NCBI RefSeq assembly: GCF_000336555.1
Contig: NZ_KB375281.1
Span: 1,156,613 to 1,220,612 of the forward strand
Length of the DNA stretch: 64,000 bases
Direction of reading: 5' to 3'
Source of the DNA: Afipia clevelandensis ATCC 49720
Lineage (GTDB): Bacteria; Pseudomonadota; Alphaproteobacteria; Rhizobiales; Xanthobacteraceae
The translations under genes were made by a program, and so were the position numbers. Shown one piece after another: positions 25,657-35,420 of this stretch. How positions within the stretch are numbered: position 1 is the first letter of the stretch; every line of letters starts with the position of its first letter. Below the pieces are notes generated by a model. It ran no database searches and was not told where the DNA came from. It was given only the letters and a program-made list of their open reading frames with translations.

Positions 25657-26055
25657 ATGACCCGTGAACTGTTCTGGCTGACGCTGACCGTTATTCTCAC
25701 CGGCCTGCTGTGGGTGCCCTATGTTCTCAACCGCTGCCAGGTGCGCGGCCTCGGCGGCGCCATGGCAAACCCGTCGCGCAACGACAAGCCATTGTCTGAA
25801 TGGGCAAACCGTCTGCTGTTCGCACACGACAATGCGGTCGAAAACCTGGTGATTTTCGCGCCGCTGGTGCTGATCCTCAACGCCATCGACTATTCGTCCA
25901 AATGGACCGTACTCGCCTGCGCCGTCTACTTCTGGTCGCGGCTGGCCCATCTCATCGTTTATTCGCTCGGCGTGCCGGTGCTGCGCACCCTCACATTCCT
26001 GATTGGCTTCGCCGCTCAGGCCGTTCTCGCGCTCGCGATTTTCAAGATTCTCTGA
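25657..26055 (+). CDS. MAPEG-family membrane protein
   Basis: The 132-residue protein has four hydrophobic segments and the MAPEG hallmarks: a conserved Arg/Asn-rich first loop (NPSRNDKPLSEWANRLLFAHDNAVENLVIFAPLVL) and a YFWSRLAHLIVYSLGVPVLRTL segment. MAPEG proteins include microsomal glutathione transferases and eicosanoid enzymes. In bacteria the substrate is usually unknown, though ExxxN-type residues suggest glutathione binding. It is followed by a strong bidirectional terminator shared with argC. Confidence 0.88.
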   Translation: MTRELFWLTLTVILTGLLWVPYVLNRCQVRGLGGAMANPSRNDKPLSEWANRLLFAHDNAVENLVIFAPLVLILNAIDYSSKWTVLACAVYFWSRLAHLIVYSLGVPVLRTLTFLIGFAAQAVLALAIFKIL

Positions 26056-26079
26056 TCGCGCGCTGACGGCGCGACAACA

Positions 26080-26108
26080 AAAAGGGACGGCTCATCGCCG
26101 TCCCTTTT
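26080..26108. terminator. Bidirectional rho-independent terminator between MAPEG gene and argC
   Basis: AAAAGGGACGGC (26080-26091) and GCCGTCCCTTTT (26097-26108) form a perfect stem around TCATC, with A-rich and T-rich flanks on both sides. It lies between two convergent genes, serving both. Confidence 0.9.
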
Positions 26109-26130
26109 CGTTTGCGCATTTGATGCAGCG

Positions 26131-27189
26131 TTAAGGGAACATCGGCGGCTGGTCGATGCCCATGGTCTCGGGGAAACCAAGCACTAGGTTCATGTTCTGC
26201 ACCGCCTGTCCCGACGCGCCCTTGGTGAGGTTGTCGAGCGTCGAGACAATGATGGCCCGGCCCGGGATGCGATCCGCGGCGACGCCGATGAAGGTCATGT
26301 TCGAGCCGCGCACATGCCGTGAATGCGGTGTTTTGCCGAACGGCAGGACATGAACGAACGGCTCCTTCTCGTATTGCTTGACCAGAATCTCGTGCAGGTC
26401 CTGCGCGATTTTGCCCCGCCGTCCCCGCACATAGATGGTCGAGAAGATGCCCCGGTTCATCGGCAACAGATGCGGCGTGAACGACGCCACGACGTCCTTG
26501 CCCGCGGCTTTGGAAAACTCCTGATCGAGTTCGGCCATGTGCCGGTGCTGGCCGACGCCATAGGCGTTGAAGCCTTCGGAGACTTCCGAGAACAGCATCT
26601 CTTCCTTTGCCGAGCGGCCCGCGCCGGTCATGCCGGATTTGGCATCGATGACAATCTCGTCCGGCTCGATCGCCTTGGCCTTCAGCAATGGGATCAGCGG
26701 CAGTTGCGCGCAGGTAGTGTAGCATCCCGGATTGGCGACCAGCCGCGCCTTCTTGATATCGCGCCGGTAGACTTCCGCGAGTCCGTAGACAGCTTCCTTC
26801 TGCAGTTCGAGTGCATGATGCTCATGGCCGTACCACTTCGCATAGGCCGCAGGATCTTCCAGCCGGAAGTCGGCTGAGAGATCGACGATCTTGATGCCCG
26901 GCCCCTTGGCGAGAACGTCCTTCAACACCTTCTGCGTGGTGGCGTGCGGCAGCGCACAGAACACGAGATCGAGTCCTGCGTTCGCCAAGTCGACCTCGTC
27001 GATAGTCACCAGCCGCGGCAGATCGTAAGGCGCAAATTGCGGAAACACGTCGCCCATCATCTGCCCTGCCCGCCGGTCGGCGGTCAGCAGGGCAATTTCC
27101 ACGCGGGGATGGCGCAGCAGCAGCCGGACAAGCTCCGCCCCGGTGTAGCCGGAGGCTCCGAGAATGCCGATTTTCTTCTTCGTGCTCAT
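26131..27189 (-). CDS. argC: N-acetyl-gamma-glutamyl-phosphate reductase
   Basis: ArgC reduces N-acetylglutamyl phosphate to the semialdehyde in arginine biosynthesis. The 352-residue protein begins with the Rossmann motif GILGASGYTGAELVRLL (about residues 8-24) and has the catalytic Cys in VANPGCYTTCAQLPL and the HRHMAELDQE region. The ATG at 27189 overlaps the stop of the upstream PaiB-like gene as ATGA. The length suits the common (type 1) ArgC. The rest of the arginine pathway is not in the window. Confidence 0.96.
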   Translation of the reverse strand: MSTKKKIGILGASGYTGAELVRLLLRHPRVEIALLTADRRAGQMMGDVFPQFAPYDLPRLVTIDEVDLANAGLDLVFCALPHATTQKVLKDVLAKGPGIKIVDLSADFRLEDPAAYAKWYGHEHHALELQKEAVYGLAEVYRRDIKKARLVANPGCYTTCAQLPLIPLLKAKAIEPDEIVIDAKSGMTGAGRSAKEEMLFSEVSEGFNAYGVGQHRHMAELDQEFSKAAGKDVVASFTPHLLPMNRGIFSTIYVRGRRGKIAQDLHEILVKQYEKEPFVHVLPFGKTPHSRHVRGSNMTFIGVAADRIPGRAIIVSTLDNLTKGASGQAVQNMNLVLGFPETMGIDQPPMFP

Positions 27190-27869
27190 GGCGCGATCCC
27201 TTCGTGCGCAGTGCTCAACATTTCATTGTCGTCGCCGGTAAAAGCCTGCGGGCGCATGGCGCGCATCGCAGCCGACAGGATGCCCGCGCCCGCCGATGTC
27301 TGTAAGGCCAAAGCGCGGGTCACCGCAACATGATCCGCGTCGGATTTATGCTGGTTCAGCTTGAAGCTGCCCTCGACCTCCTCGACGGTCATGACCAGCC
27401 CCACGATGGCCTTCATCATCGCCTCGAACCGGCCGGGTGACATCTTGTCCGCCGTCCAGGGCTTTTTCGGCGCGAGATCGTTCTCGAACCCGGCGCTGGC
27501 CTGATTGAGATGATCGGGCAGTTGCTGCCCTGTCATAATTCGCACAGCACCGGTCATGTGAACCGACCGGTAGAGCCAGGTCGGCACCTGATCCGGCGAC
27601 ACGTACCAATCGGGCGACACATAGGCGTCCGCCTCATTCACCGCGAACAGCCATGGTGTCACGCCGTCGGCGTGCGCGATCAGCGGGTTATGACGCGCCA
27701 GGTGAAAGCACAGCAGCGGGGTGCCGTCGCTTCCATACTCGATATAGAACGGCACCGGCGACGCGACCGGCTTGTCGCCGTCATGAGCGCAGGCCAGCCC
27801 GAACCCGCGCGCGGCAGCGAACGCGAGGCAAGTGGCGCGGTCAACTCGGAAGGCGGGTGGAACGTACAT
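27186..27869 (-). CDS. FMN-binding negative transcriptional regulator-like protein (PaiB family)
   Basis: The 227-residue protein belongs to the PaiB/FMN-binding split-barrel family. The start MYVPPAFRV, the central HLARHNPL and SPDWY stretches, and the SFKLNQHKSDADHVAV segment are typical. Despite the family name, most members are small flavin-binding proteins without an obvious DNA-binding domain, and this one is no exception. The ATG at 27869 has an AGGAGA ribosome-binding site. It is coupled by a 4-base overlap to argC, although no functional link is evident. Confidence 0.85.
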   Translation of the reverse strand: MYVPPAFRVDRATCLAFAAARGFGLACAHDGDKPVASPVPFYIEYGSDGTPLLCFHLARHNPLIAHADGVTPWLFAVNEADAYVSPDWYVSPDQVPTWLYRSVHMTGAVRIMTGQQLPDHLNQASAGFENDLAPKKPWTADKMSPGRFEAMMKAIVGLVMTVEEVEGSFKLNQHKSDADHVAVTRALALQTSAGAGILSAAMRAMRPQAFTGDDNEMLSTAHEGIAP

Positions 27870-28184
27870 GGCTATCTCCTGCTTCTGCGAGGAGCCGCCT
27901 GAGATCAAACCGCGTGTTGTGGGAAGCAAAATGTGCCGCGGGTTATCTCCGGCGGCACGGGGGTGATTTTCAAACGCAATCGACCGCCCATACCGCGAAA
28001 ATGCGGCGGCGGCGGGCGGCGGTGATGGTTGCGCTCAAAATCATGAGCGCGGATATAAGTCCGCGCCCATTTGCCGTCAAGCGATGATCCGCAGGTCAGA
28101 TGACCGGATTCCAGGGGGCTGGCACCCAGCGATAGCCGGTGCCGTACTATTCCGATCACGACGGGCTTGAAGGAGCAGGTTCTG
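27870..28184. other. Gene-free gap between PaiB-like and DedA-like genes
   Basis: I see no convincing coding region in these 315 bases. The only structure is a perfect hairpin, GCGCGGA/TCCGCGC, at 28047-28066 with a 6-base loop and no T run. An 84-codon leftward frame exists, but its composition (Pro/His/Arg-rich) is not that of a protein. The promoter of the paiB-argC unit must lie here. Confidence 0.5.
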
Positions 28185-28703
28185 TCACATGAGCAGTTTG
28201 ACGCCGAACATGCCGGGCGCCATCAGCAAGCCTGCCCATAGAAACGCGGAGGCGAAATTCGCAAACTGGAAGTGCCAGTACTCCATTTCCACAACGCCGG
28301 CGACCAATGGCACGGTTGCACGCAGCGGGCCGGAGAAGCGCCCGATGAAAATGCCGAGCACGCCCCACTTCTTCATGAAGCGTTCCGCACGCGGCAGCAT
28401 GTCGGGGAAACTCGACATCGGCCACATATGCGCGATGCGATCGTGGAATTTGACGCCGATCCAGTAGGACAGCCAGTCGCCGCAGGCCGCGCCCAATCCG
28501 CCCGCGATCCAGACCGGCCAGAAACTGATGCCGCTGACGCCGATCAGTGCGCCGATCGAGACCAGCGCGCCCCAGGCCGGAATGATCAGCGAGAGAAAGG
28601 CCAACGACTCCGCGAACGCAAGCGCGAAGACGACCGGCATCGCCCACATCTGATGGTCGCGGACGAACTCCGCCAGTCCGCGCGTCATTTCCTCGAACGT
28701 CAT
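28185..28703 (-). CDS. DedA/SNARE-associated family membrane protein
   Basis: The 172-residue membrane protein of the DedA (VTT) family has about five hydrophobic segments. Family hallmarks are the E-x3-F stretch in FAESLAFLSLIIPAW, the GxxxGDxxxYxxG motif (GAACGDWLSYWIG) and the conserved FxxRFxGxxR motif (GIFIGRFSGPLRATVPLVAG). DedA proteins are implicated in lipid carrier (undecaprenyl phosphate) or phospholipid translocation. The start could be ATG at 28703 or ATG at 28715. It is divergent from parE across about 170 bases. Confidence 0.9.
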   Translation of the reverse strand: MTFEEMTRGLAEFVRDHQMWAMPVVFALAFAESLAFLSLIIPAWGALVSIGALIGVSGISFWPVWIAGGLGAACGDWLSYWIGVKFHDRIAHMWPMSSFPDMLPRAERFMKKWGVLGIFIGRFSGPLRATVPLVAGVVEMEYWHFQFANFASAFLWAGLLMAPGMFGVKLLM

Positions 28704-28873
28704 ACTATGTCCCAATCCGGCTTATCGAATCTGCCGGTTCCCCTAATTCCAGATACCACGGCCAATGGGCACCTGTACGGGAACTGCCTGCGTCACATTT
28801 GCTGCTCTAACCGTGGCATAGTAACAGCCTGACGATTCGTCCTCCGATCACGATCTATCAAGATTTAAGAAGC

Positions 28874-30925
28874 ATGGCTAAATCACTGAATAAAAAAGAG
28901 AAAACGGACACAGACCTGTTCGCGTCGCAGGGCGGGAAGTCCCGTGCGCCCGCGAAGGCCGCTGCCCGACCGTCGGGCGCCGAGGCCGGCTATACCGCGC
29001 AGGACATCGAAGTGCTGGAGGGCCTAGAGCCCGTCCGCCGCCGTCCCGGCATGTATATCGGCGGCACCGACGAGAAGGCGCTGCACCACCTCTTTGCCGA
29101 AGTGATCGACAACTCGATGGACGAGGCGCTGGCTGGCCATGCGACCTTCATCGACGTGCATCTCGGCGCTGACGGCTATCTCACGGTCATGGACAACGGC
29201 CGCGGCATTCCAGTCGACCCGCATCCGAAATTCCCGAAAAAGTCCGCACTCGAAATCATCATGTGCACGCTTCACGCGGGCGGCAAATTCGACTCCAAGG
29301 TCTATGAGACCTCCGGCGGTCTGCATGGCGTCGGCGTGTCGGTGGTGAACGCCCTCTCCTCCGAGCTTGTGGTCGAGGTCGCGCGCAATCAGCAGCTCTA
29401 CCGGATGACGTTCGAGCGCGGCAAGCCGAAGGGCAAGCTCGAGGAACTCGGCAAGGTTCACAACCGGCGCGGCACCAGCGTCCGCTTCAAGCCGGACACC
29501 GACATCTTCGGGGCGAAGGCGCACTTCAAGCCGCAGCGGCTGTTCAAGATGGCGCGCTCCAAAGCGTATCTCTTTGGCGGCGTCGAAATCCGCTGGCGCT
29601 GCGATCCCGAACTGCTGAAGGGCATCGAGGAAGTGCCGCCCGAGGCGACCTTCCATTTCCCTGGCGGCCTGAAGGATTATCTGGCGGCAGCGATCCACGC
29701 CGACACGCTGGTTCACCCGGACATCTTCTCCGGTAAGTCCGGCCGTAACGGCGCGCATGGCGCTTGCGAATGGGCCGTGGCATGGACCGCGGACGCCGAC
29801 GGCTTCCTGTCGTCCTACACCAACACCGTTCCGACGCCCGATGGCGGCACGCACGAAGCCGGTTTCCGCAGCGCGCTGCTGCGCGGATTGAAGGACTACG
29901 CCGAGCGCATTGGGCAAGGCAAAAAGGCCTCCTCCATCACGTCCGAAGACGTGATGGTCGGCGCGGCCGCCATGCTCTCGGTGTTCGTGCGCGAACCGGA
30001 ATTCCAGGGCCAGACCAAGGATCGCCTCGCCACTGCTGAAGCGCAGAAGATTGTCGAGCAGGCCATCAAGGACCCGTTCGATCATTGGCTGACCGGCAAT
30101 CCGGTGCAGGCCAACAAGCTGCTCGAATTCGTGGTCGAGCGCGCGGACGAGCGGCTGCGCCGCCGCGCCGAGAAGGAAACCTCGCGCAAGACCGCGGTGA
30201 AGAAGCTGCGCCTGCCGGGCAAGCTGGCCGACTGCACCAACAGCGCGACCGAAGGCTCCGAGCTTTTCATCGTCGAAGGCGATTCCGCAGGCGGCAGCGC
30301 CAAGCAGGCGCGCGACCGCAAGACGCAGGCTGTATTGCCTCTGCGCGGCAAGATCCTCAACGTCGCCTCCGCCACCAAGGACAAGCTCACCGCCAACGCG
30401 CAGCTTGCCGATCTCATCCAGGCCATCGGGGCCGGCATTGGCGCGCAGTACCGTGAAGAGGATCTGCGCTACTCCCGTATCATCATCATGACCGACGCAG
30501 ACGTGGACGGCGCGCATATCGCCTCGCTGCTCATCACGTTCTTCTACCGCCAGATGCCGCGCCTGATCGACGAGGGTCACCTCTATCTGGCGGTGCCTCC
30601 GCTCTATCGCCTCACTCATGGCTCCAAAACCTTCTACGCCCGCGACGAGAAACATCGCGATGAACTGCTCAAGAAGGAATTCCACGCCAACGCCAAGGTC
30701 GATATCGGCCGCTTCAAAGGCCTCGGCGAAATGATGCCTGCGCAGTTGAAGGAAACCACCATGGACCCGGCGAAGCGCACCATGCTGCGCGTCGTGCTGC
30801 TACCGGACGATCGCGAAGGCACCGCCGATTCGGTCGAGCGCCTGATGGGCACCAAGGCTGAAGCGCGCTTCGCCTTCATTTCCGACAAGGCGGAGTTCGC
30901 CAGCGAGGAATTGCTGGACGTATAA
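28874..30925 (+). CDS. parE: DNA topoisomerase IV subunit B
   Basis: ParE is the ATPase subunit of topoisomerase IV, which decatenates daughter chromosomes. The 683-residue protein has a poorly conserved 40-residue basic N-terminus and then the GHKL ATPase domain (EVIDNSMDEA, DNGRGIPVD, HGVGVSVVNALS). The transducer and TOPRIM domains follow, with EGDSAGGSA and MTDADVDGAHI. It lacks the long insertion typical of proteobacterial GyrB and has QTKDRL where GyrB commonly has QTKTKL, which supports ParE. The ATG at 28874 follows TAAGAAG. parC is not adjacent. Confidence 0.94.
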   Translation: MAKSLNKKEKTDTDLFASQGGKSRAPAKAAARPSGAEAGYTAQDIEVLEGLEPVRRRPGMYIGGTDEKALHHLFAEVIDNSMDEALAGHATFIDVHLGADGYLTVMDNGRGIPVDPHPKFPKKSALEIIMCTLHAGGKFDSKVYETSGGLHGVGVSVVNALSSELVVEVARNQQLYRMTFERGKPKGKLEELGKVHNRRGTSVRFKPDTDIFGAKAHFKPQRLFKMARSKAYLFGGVEIRWRCDPELLKGIEEVPPEATFHFPGGLKDYLAAAIHADTLVHPDIFSGKSGRNGAHGACEWAVAWTADADGFLSSYTNTVPTPDGGTHEAGFRSALLRGLKDYAERIGQGKKASSITSEDVMVGAAAMLSVFVREPEFQGQTKDRLATAEAQKIVEQAIKDPFDHWLTGNPVQANKLLEFVVERADERLRRRAEKETSRKTAVKKLRLPGKLADCTNSATEGSELFIVEGDSAGGSAKQARDRKTQAVLPLRGKILNVASATKDKLTANAQLADLIQAIGAGIGAQYREEDLRYSRIIIMTDADVDGAHIASLLITFFYRQMPRLIDEGHLYLAVPPLYRLTHGSKTFYARDEKHRDELLKKEFHANAKVDIGRFKGLGEMMPAQLKETTMDPAKRTMLRVVLLPDDREGTADSVERLMGTKAEARFAFISDKAEFASEELLDV

Positions 30926-30967
30926 TCCCCATTTGAAACCACTTCGCGGCTGGCGCGTATCTCCGAG

Positions 30968-31156
30968 ATGAAGTCCACACTCTCAATCATCGGCGGCCTC
31001 GCGATTGCTGTCGGCCTCCTATGGGTTGGCCAAGGCACCGGTTACGTGAACTGGCCGCAATCCAGTTTCATGATCAGCCAGGTCCAATGGGCATACTACG
31101 GCGCCGGTCTGGCCATTGCCGGCTTGCTGGCGATCGTGTTCGCGCAACGCCGCTAG
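30968..31156 (+). CDS. Small two-helix membrane protein, function unknown
   Basis: The 62-residue protein has two hydrophobic helices (about residues 5-22 and 42-58) linked by a polar loop with the memorable sequence GTGYVNWPQSSFMIS. I recall this loop as a conserved feature of a small hypothetical family in alphaproteobacteria, with no known function. It lies 42 bases downstream of parE and 61 bases upstream of the SDR gene, all in the same direction. Confidence 0.75.
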   Translation: MKSTLSIIGGLAIAVGLLWVGQGTGYVNWPQSSFMISQVQWAYYGAGLAIAGLLAIVFAQRR

Positions 31157-31217
31157 GCGGCAGCTTTTCGATGTGATTTGATCCCCGCGAGCGGCGAAGA
31201 CCGCAGCGGAGAAAAAA

Positions 31218-31985
31218 ATGACATCATCCCCTTTCGACCTCACTGGTAAGATCGCCATCGTCACCGGCGGCAATGGCGGTATCGGCCTCGGCATGGCGCG
31301 CGGACTTGCACGCGCGGGTGCAGGCATTGTGATCGCCGGGCGCAACAACGAGAAATCCGCGGAGGCCGCGTGCGAAATCGAAGCGCTCGGCGTCAGCGCG
31401 CTCGCCGTCTCCGTGGACGTGACAGACAAGGCGTCCGTTGCGGCAATGGTGGAAACGACCCTTCTGCTGCGCGGCAGGATCGACATCCTGATCAACAATG
31501 CCGGCATGAGCGTGCGCCAGCCTGCTCATCTGCTCGAACTGGATGACTGGAACAAGGTGATCGACACCAACCTCACCAGCGCTTTTATCTGCTCGAAAGC
31601 GGTTTATCCCGTGATGAAGCAGGCAGGCGGCGGCAAGATCATCAACATCGGGTCGATGATGTCGATCTTCGGCGCAAGCTATGCCCCCGCCTATGCCGCC
31701 AGCAAGGGCGGCATCGTGCAGTTCACCAGGTCGATTGCCGTGTCATGGGCGGCGGACAACATTCAGGCCAATACCATCCTGCCCGGCTGGATTGATACCC
31801 ACCTCACAAGAACCGCGCGCAGCCAGATTCCCGGCCTTAATGAAAATGTGCTCAACCGCACGCCCGCCAAACGCTGGGGAAATATCGGCGATCTCGCCGG
31901 CGCCGCGGTGTTCCTTGCATCATCCGCGTCCGACTTCGTGACGGGCACCGCGATCCCGGTGGATGGCGGCTATTCCGTGCAGTGA
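31218..31985 (+). CDS. Short-chain dehydrogenase/reductase (SDR, gluconate/deoxygluconate-dehydrogenase-like)
   Basis: This classical SDR of 255 residues has the NAD(P)-binding TGGNGGIG at residues 16-23, NNAG near residue 94, the catalytic Ser in the INIGSMMS stretch, and Tyr159-x3-Lys163. It resembles 2-deoxy-D-gluconate 3-dehydrogenase and gluconate 5-dehydrogenase members most, but substrate assignment within SDRs is unreliable. An acidic residue is not evident directly after the second beta-strand (VIAGRNNE), suggesting NADP(H). It is convergent with the caspase-like gene after 16 bases. Confidence 0.9.
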   Translation: MTSSPFDLTGKIAIVTGGNGGIGLGMARGLARAGAGIVIAGRNNEKSAEAACEIEALGVSALAVSVDVTDKASVAAMVETTLLLRGRIDILINNAGMSVRQPAHLLELDDWNKVIDTNLTSAFICSKAVYPVMKQAGGGKIINIGSMMSIFGASYAPAYAASKGGIVQFTRSIAVSWAADNIQANTILPGWIDTHLTRTARSQIPGLNENVLNRTPAKRWGNIGDLAGAAVFLASSASDFVTGTAIPVDGGYSVQ

Positions 31986-32001
31986 GCGAGGCACGCGGCT
32001 C

Positions 32002-33486
32002 TCATCGCCGGAAGTTCTTGATCTCCGACAGACTGCCGTCCTGATAGGTCAGTTCGACCGACACGGATCGCGTCGACGCCGGAATCTTCATATAGGACGC
32101 TGCGTTTTCCGGAATCGCAGACGGGTCCTTCGGATTGCACGGCGGAATTTTTACCACCTGATTGGGCACAGTCGTGTCGATGCCGATGCGCATTTCCCGC
32201 ACCGCGCAGCGGAAGGACAGGATCTGCGAATAGTAAACCAGCGGTCCGCTGTAACCGCCGAACGAGAGCCAGCTATTGGAGGTCATGTCCAGCAGCTTGC
32301 GGTGGCTGGCGATCAGCGCGGCTTCCGGATCGAACTTGATCGGGAACGGTCCCTGCATCTGGCCGGTGGGATCGACATAGCGCACCTGGATGGTCGCGGC
32401 CGGCGCATCGCTCGGCAGCTCAATTGAAGGATTTGGCATGCGCCGCCGCGTGCGCGGATCGAGCGCATCGGTGAAACCGGTCTCCCTGAATTCGCCGCTC
32501 TCCCCGAGCCGCCAGGAAATCGCCAGCGCCGGATCGGCGATGGAGAACGCAATCGACCATCCGCCGTTGTGGCGCATGAAGCTCGCGATCGGGGCATTGC
32601 CGTTGTCGATCACAAGGGGCGGCGTCGGCTGCACGGGCAGCGCGGCAACCTGGGTCTGTGCCTCGACGGCAATGGCGCGCTCGCCTTCCTTGGCGGGCTT
32701 CAAGACGAAATCGCCGACGATCTGGTCGTAATAGGCCGGCGTCTGCATCCGGTTTGCGGCCATCGTCAGCTTGCGCACGTCGGACTGCGTGCGCTTGGCG
32801 ATCTGCACAAGGTTCAAACCCGGCTGCGCCAGTTCGCGCACAAAAGTCCGGGTGAAAACCGAATTCGGATTGGGATCGTTGTCGTTGAGGCGATCGAGCG
32901 CGGTCTGCTTGGCGCCTGCGGAGAAAATCACGAACACACCTTCCGGCGGCGAGATCGGCGCAAGTCCGCCGGTGCCGCCCAGCGCGCGGGTGCCGGTCGC
33001 CTCGAACGGATTGTTGCGGCAGGCATCGAACACAAAAATCGAGGTGCGCGCGCCGCGCGCCTGCAGACGCGAGATCACGCGCTCGGCAGCAAACGCGCCG
33101 TCGCGGATCAGTTCTTCCTGCCCCTGCTTCACCGCGTCGATGTCGGTTGGCAGCAGATAGTTCTGTCCGTTGATCTCGAACCCATGTCCTGCGAAGAAGA
33201 AGAACGCGGTGTCGCCCGGCTCGACCGCCTTGTCGAAAGCCAGCATGGTTTCGCTGAAGGCCTTGCGGTTCTGGTTCTCGGCAAACAGCACCGTGAACCC
33301 GAGTTGCTTGAGCGCATCGCTCATGGTGCGCGCATCGTTCACGGCCTTCTGCAATGGAGGCACGTTGCGATAATCGTTATTGCCGATCACCAGCGCGACC
33401 CGCTTCTCGGCCGAAGCCGGAGCCACGAAGGCCGTCATCATCACGAAGAGGCCTGTCAAAACCCTGAACGAGTATGTTCTCATCAT
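32002..33486 (-). CDS. Secreted caspase-like (peptidase C14) protein
   Basis: The 494-residue protein begins with a signal peptide (hydrophobic core about residues 8-20, APASA cleavage motif). A caspase p20-like domain (about residues 28-250) follows, with the catalytic dyad His101 in FFAGHGFE and Cys156 in FDACRNNPF. This is the metacaspase/orthocaspase architecture common in Bradyrhizobium-like genomes. The C-terminal 230 residues form an unassigned, probably beta-rich region that may bind a ligand or the cell surface. The natural substrate is unknown. The two start codons at 33486 and 33483 are equivalent. The gene is monocistronic, convergent with the SDR. Confidence 0.88.
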   Translation of the reverse strand: MMRTYSFRVLTGLFVMMTAFVAPASAEKRVALVIGNNDYRNVPPLQKAVNDARTMSDALKQLGFTVLFAENQNRKAFSETMLAFDKAVEPGDTAFFFFAGHGFEINGQNYLLPTDIDAVKQGQEELIRDGAFAAERVISRLQARGARTSIFVFDACRNNPFEATGTRALGGTGGLAPISPPEGVFVIFSAGAKQTALDRLNDNDPNPNSVFTRTFVRELAQPGLNLVQIAKRTQSDVRKLTMAANRMQTPAYYDQIVGDFVLKPAKEGERAIAVEAQTQVAALPVQPTPPLVIDNGNAPIASFMRHNGGWSIAFSIADPALAISWRLGESGEFRETGFTDALDPRTRRRMPNPSIELPSDAPAATIQVRYVDPTGQMQGPFPIKFDPEAALIASHRKLLDMTSNSWLSFGGYSGPLVYYSQILSFRCAVREMRIGIDTTVPNQVVKIPPCNPKDPSAIPENAASYMKIPASTRSVSVELTYQDGSLSEIKNFRR

Positions 33487-33823
33487 GCCGTCCCCTGACG
33501 TCCCGCCCGGCGGGCAGGCCCGGTTCTGGCGGTTAGTATCTCATAGTCGTCCGGCCCGGGAAGGTGGTTCAGGGAACTCTCCGGAACGTCAAAGTCCTTC
33601 AACTTGTTGTCGTATTAAGGTTTTTCGCGGCTTTTACCGTCAAATTCATTGACTTTCAGCGTTTCCGGCCTATGTTCCGCTGCAACGCGGTCAGAATCGG
33701 AAATGTGAGTTCCTGACCTGCCGTCTGTCGGCGAAATAACTCCTCCCCGTGCCCATAAAGCGTGCCGTTCCGGGGTGAGCGCGACAGCATTTTTCCAGAG
33801 TCAGGACGGCGATTTCGACCAAA
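33487..33823. other. Intergenic region upstream of the RNA helicase
   Basis: These 337 bases lie between two divergently transcribed genes and contain no convincing coding region. They hold a plausible rightward promoter (33649-33676) and therefore about 190 bases of leader for the helicase gene, ending in the palindromic repeat at 33824-33861. The promoter of the caspase-like gene must also be here, but I cannot place it. Confidence 0.5.
33649..33676 (+). promoter_or_regulatory. Candidate promoter of the RhlE-type helicase gene
   Basis: TTGACT (33649-33654) and TATGTT (33671-33676) are 16 bases apart and match the sigma-70 consensus at 5 and 4 of 6 positions. Transcription from here would give a leader of about 190 bases before the ATG at 33877, as is common for cold-responsive helicase genes. 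This is a prediction from sequence only. Confidence 0.45.
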
Positions 33824-33861
33824 GGCATGATCCGAAAAGTAGTTTTCGGCCAGATCATGCC
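33824..33861. repeat. Palindromic repeat immediately upstream of the helicase gene
   Basis: GGCATGATC-CGAAAA (33824-33838) pairs with TTTTCG (33843-33848) and GATCATGCC (33853-33861), with a small bulge. It belongs to a dispersed palindrome family with GCATGATCC...GATCATGC ends that I recall from Rhodopseudomonas and Bradyrhizobium. It ends 15 bases before the start codon, so the messenger's ribosome-binding region adjoins a stem-loop. Confidence 0.7.
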
Positions 33862-33876
33862 AAAAACAGAGGCTCA

Positions 33877-35286
<1,410 letters not shown>

Positions 35287-35420
35287 CCGCAACCGATTGA
35301 CCCGTCTGCGGATTGGAACCGTTTACGGGTCATTCATTCTCATCCCTTAACGTGCCCAGTATAGTTTTAGCCATTTCATCGAAAGGGCGGGCAGAAGCTC
35401 GCCTTTGAAAGGCACTGAAC

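Noticed and set aside
27905..28159. 84-codon leftward frame upstream of the PaiB-like gene
   Set aside because: Pro/His/Arg-rich composition, no ribosome-binding site, and it occupies the promoter region.
29024..30685. Leftward open frame of 553 codons opposite parE
   Set aside because: ParE motifs on the other strand are complete. High-GC codon bias leaves the antisense frame open; there is no ribosome-binding site or domain.
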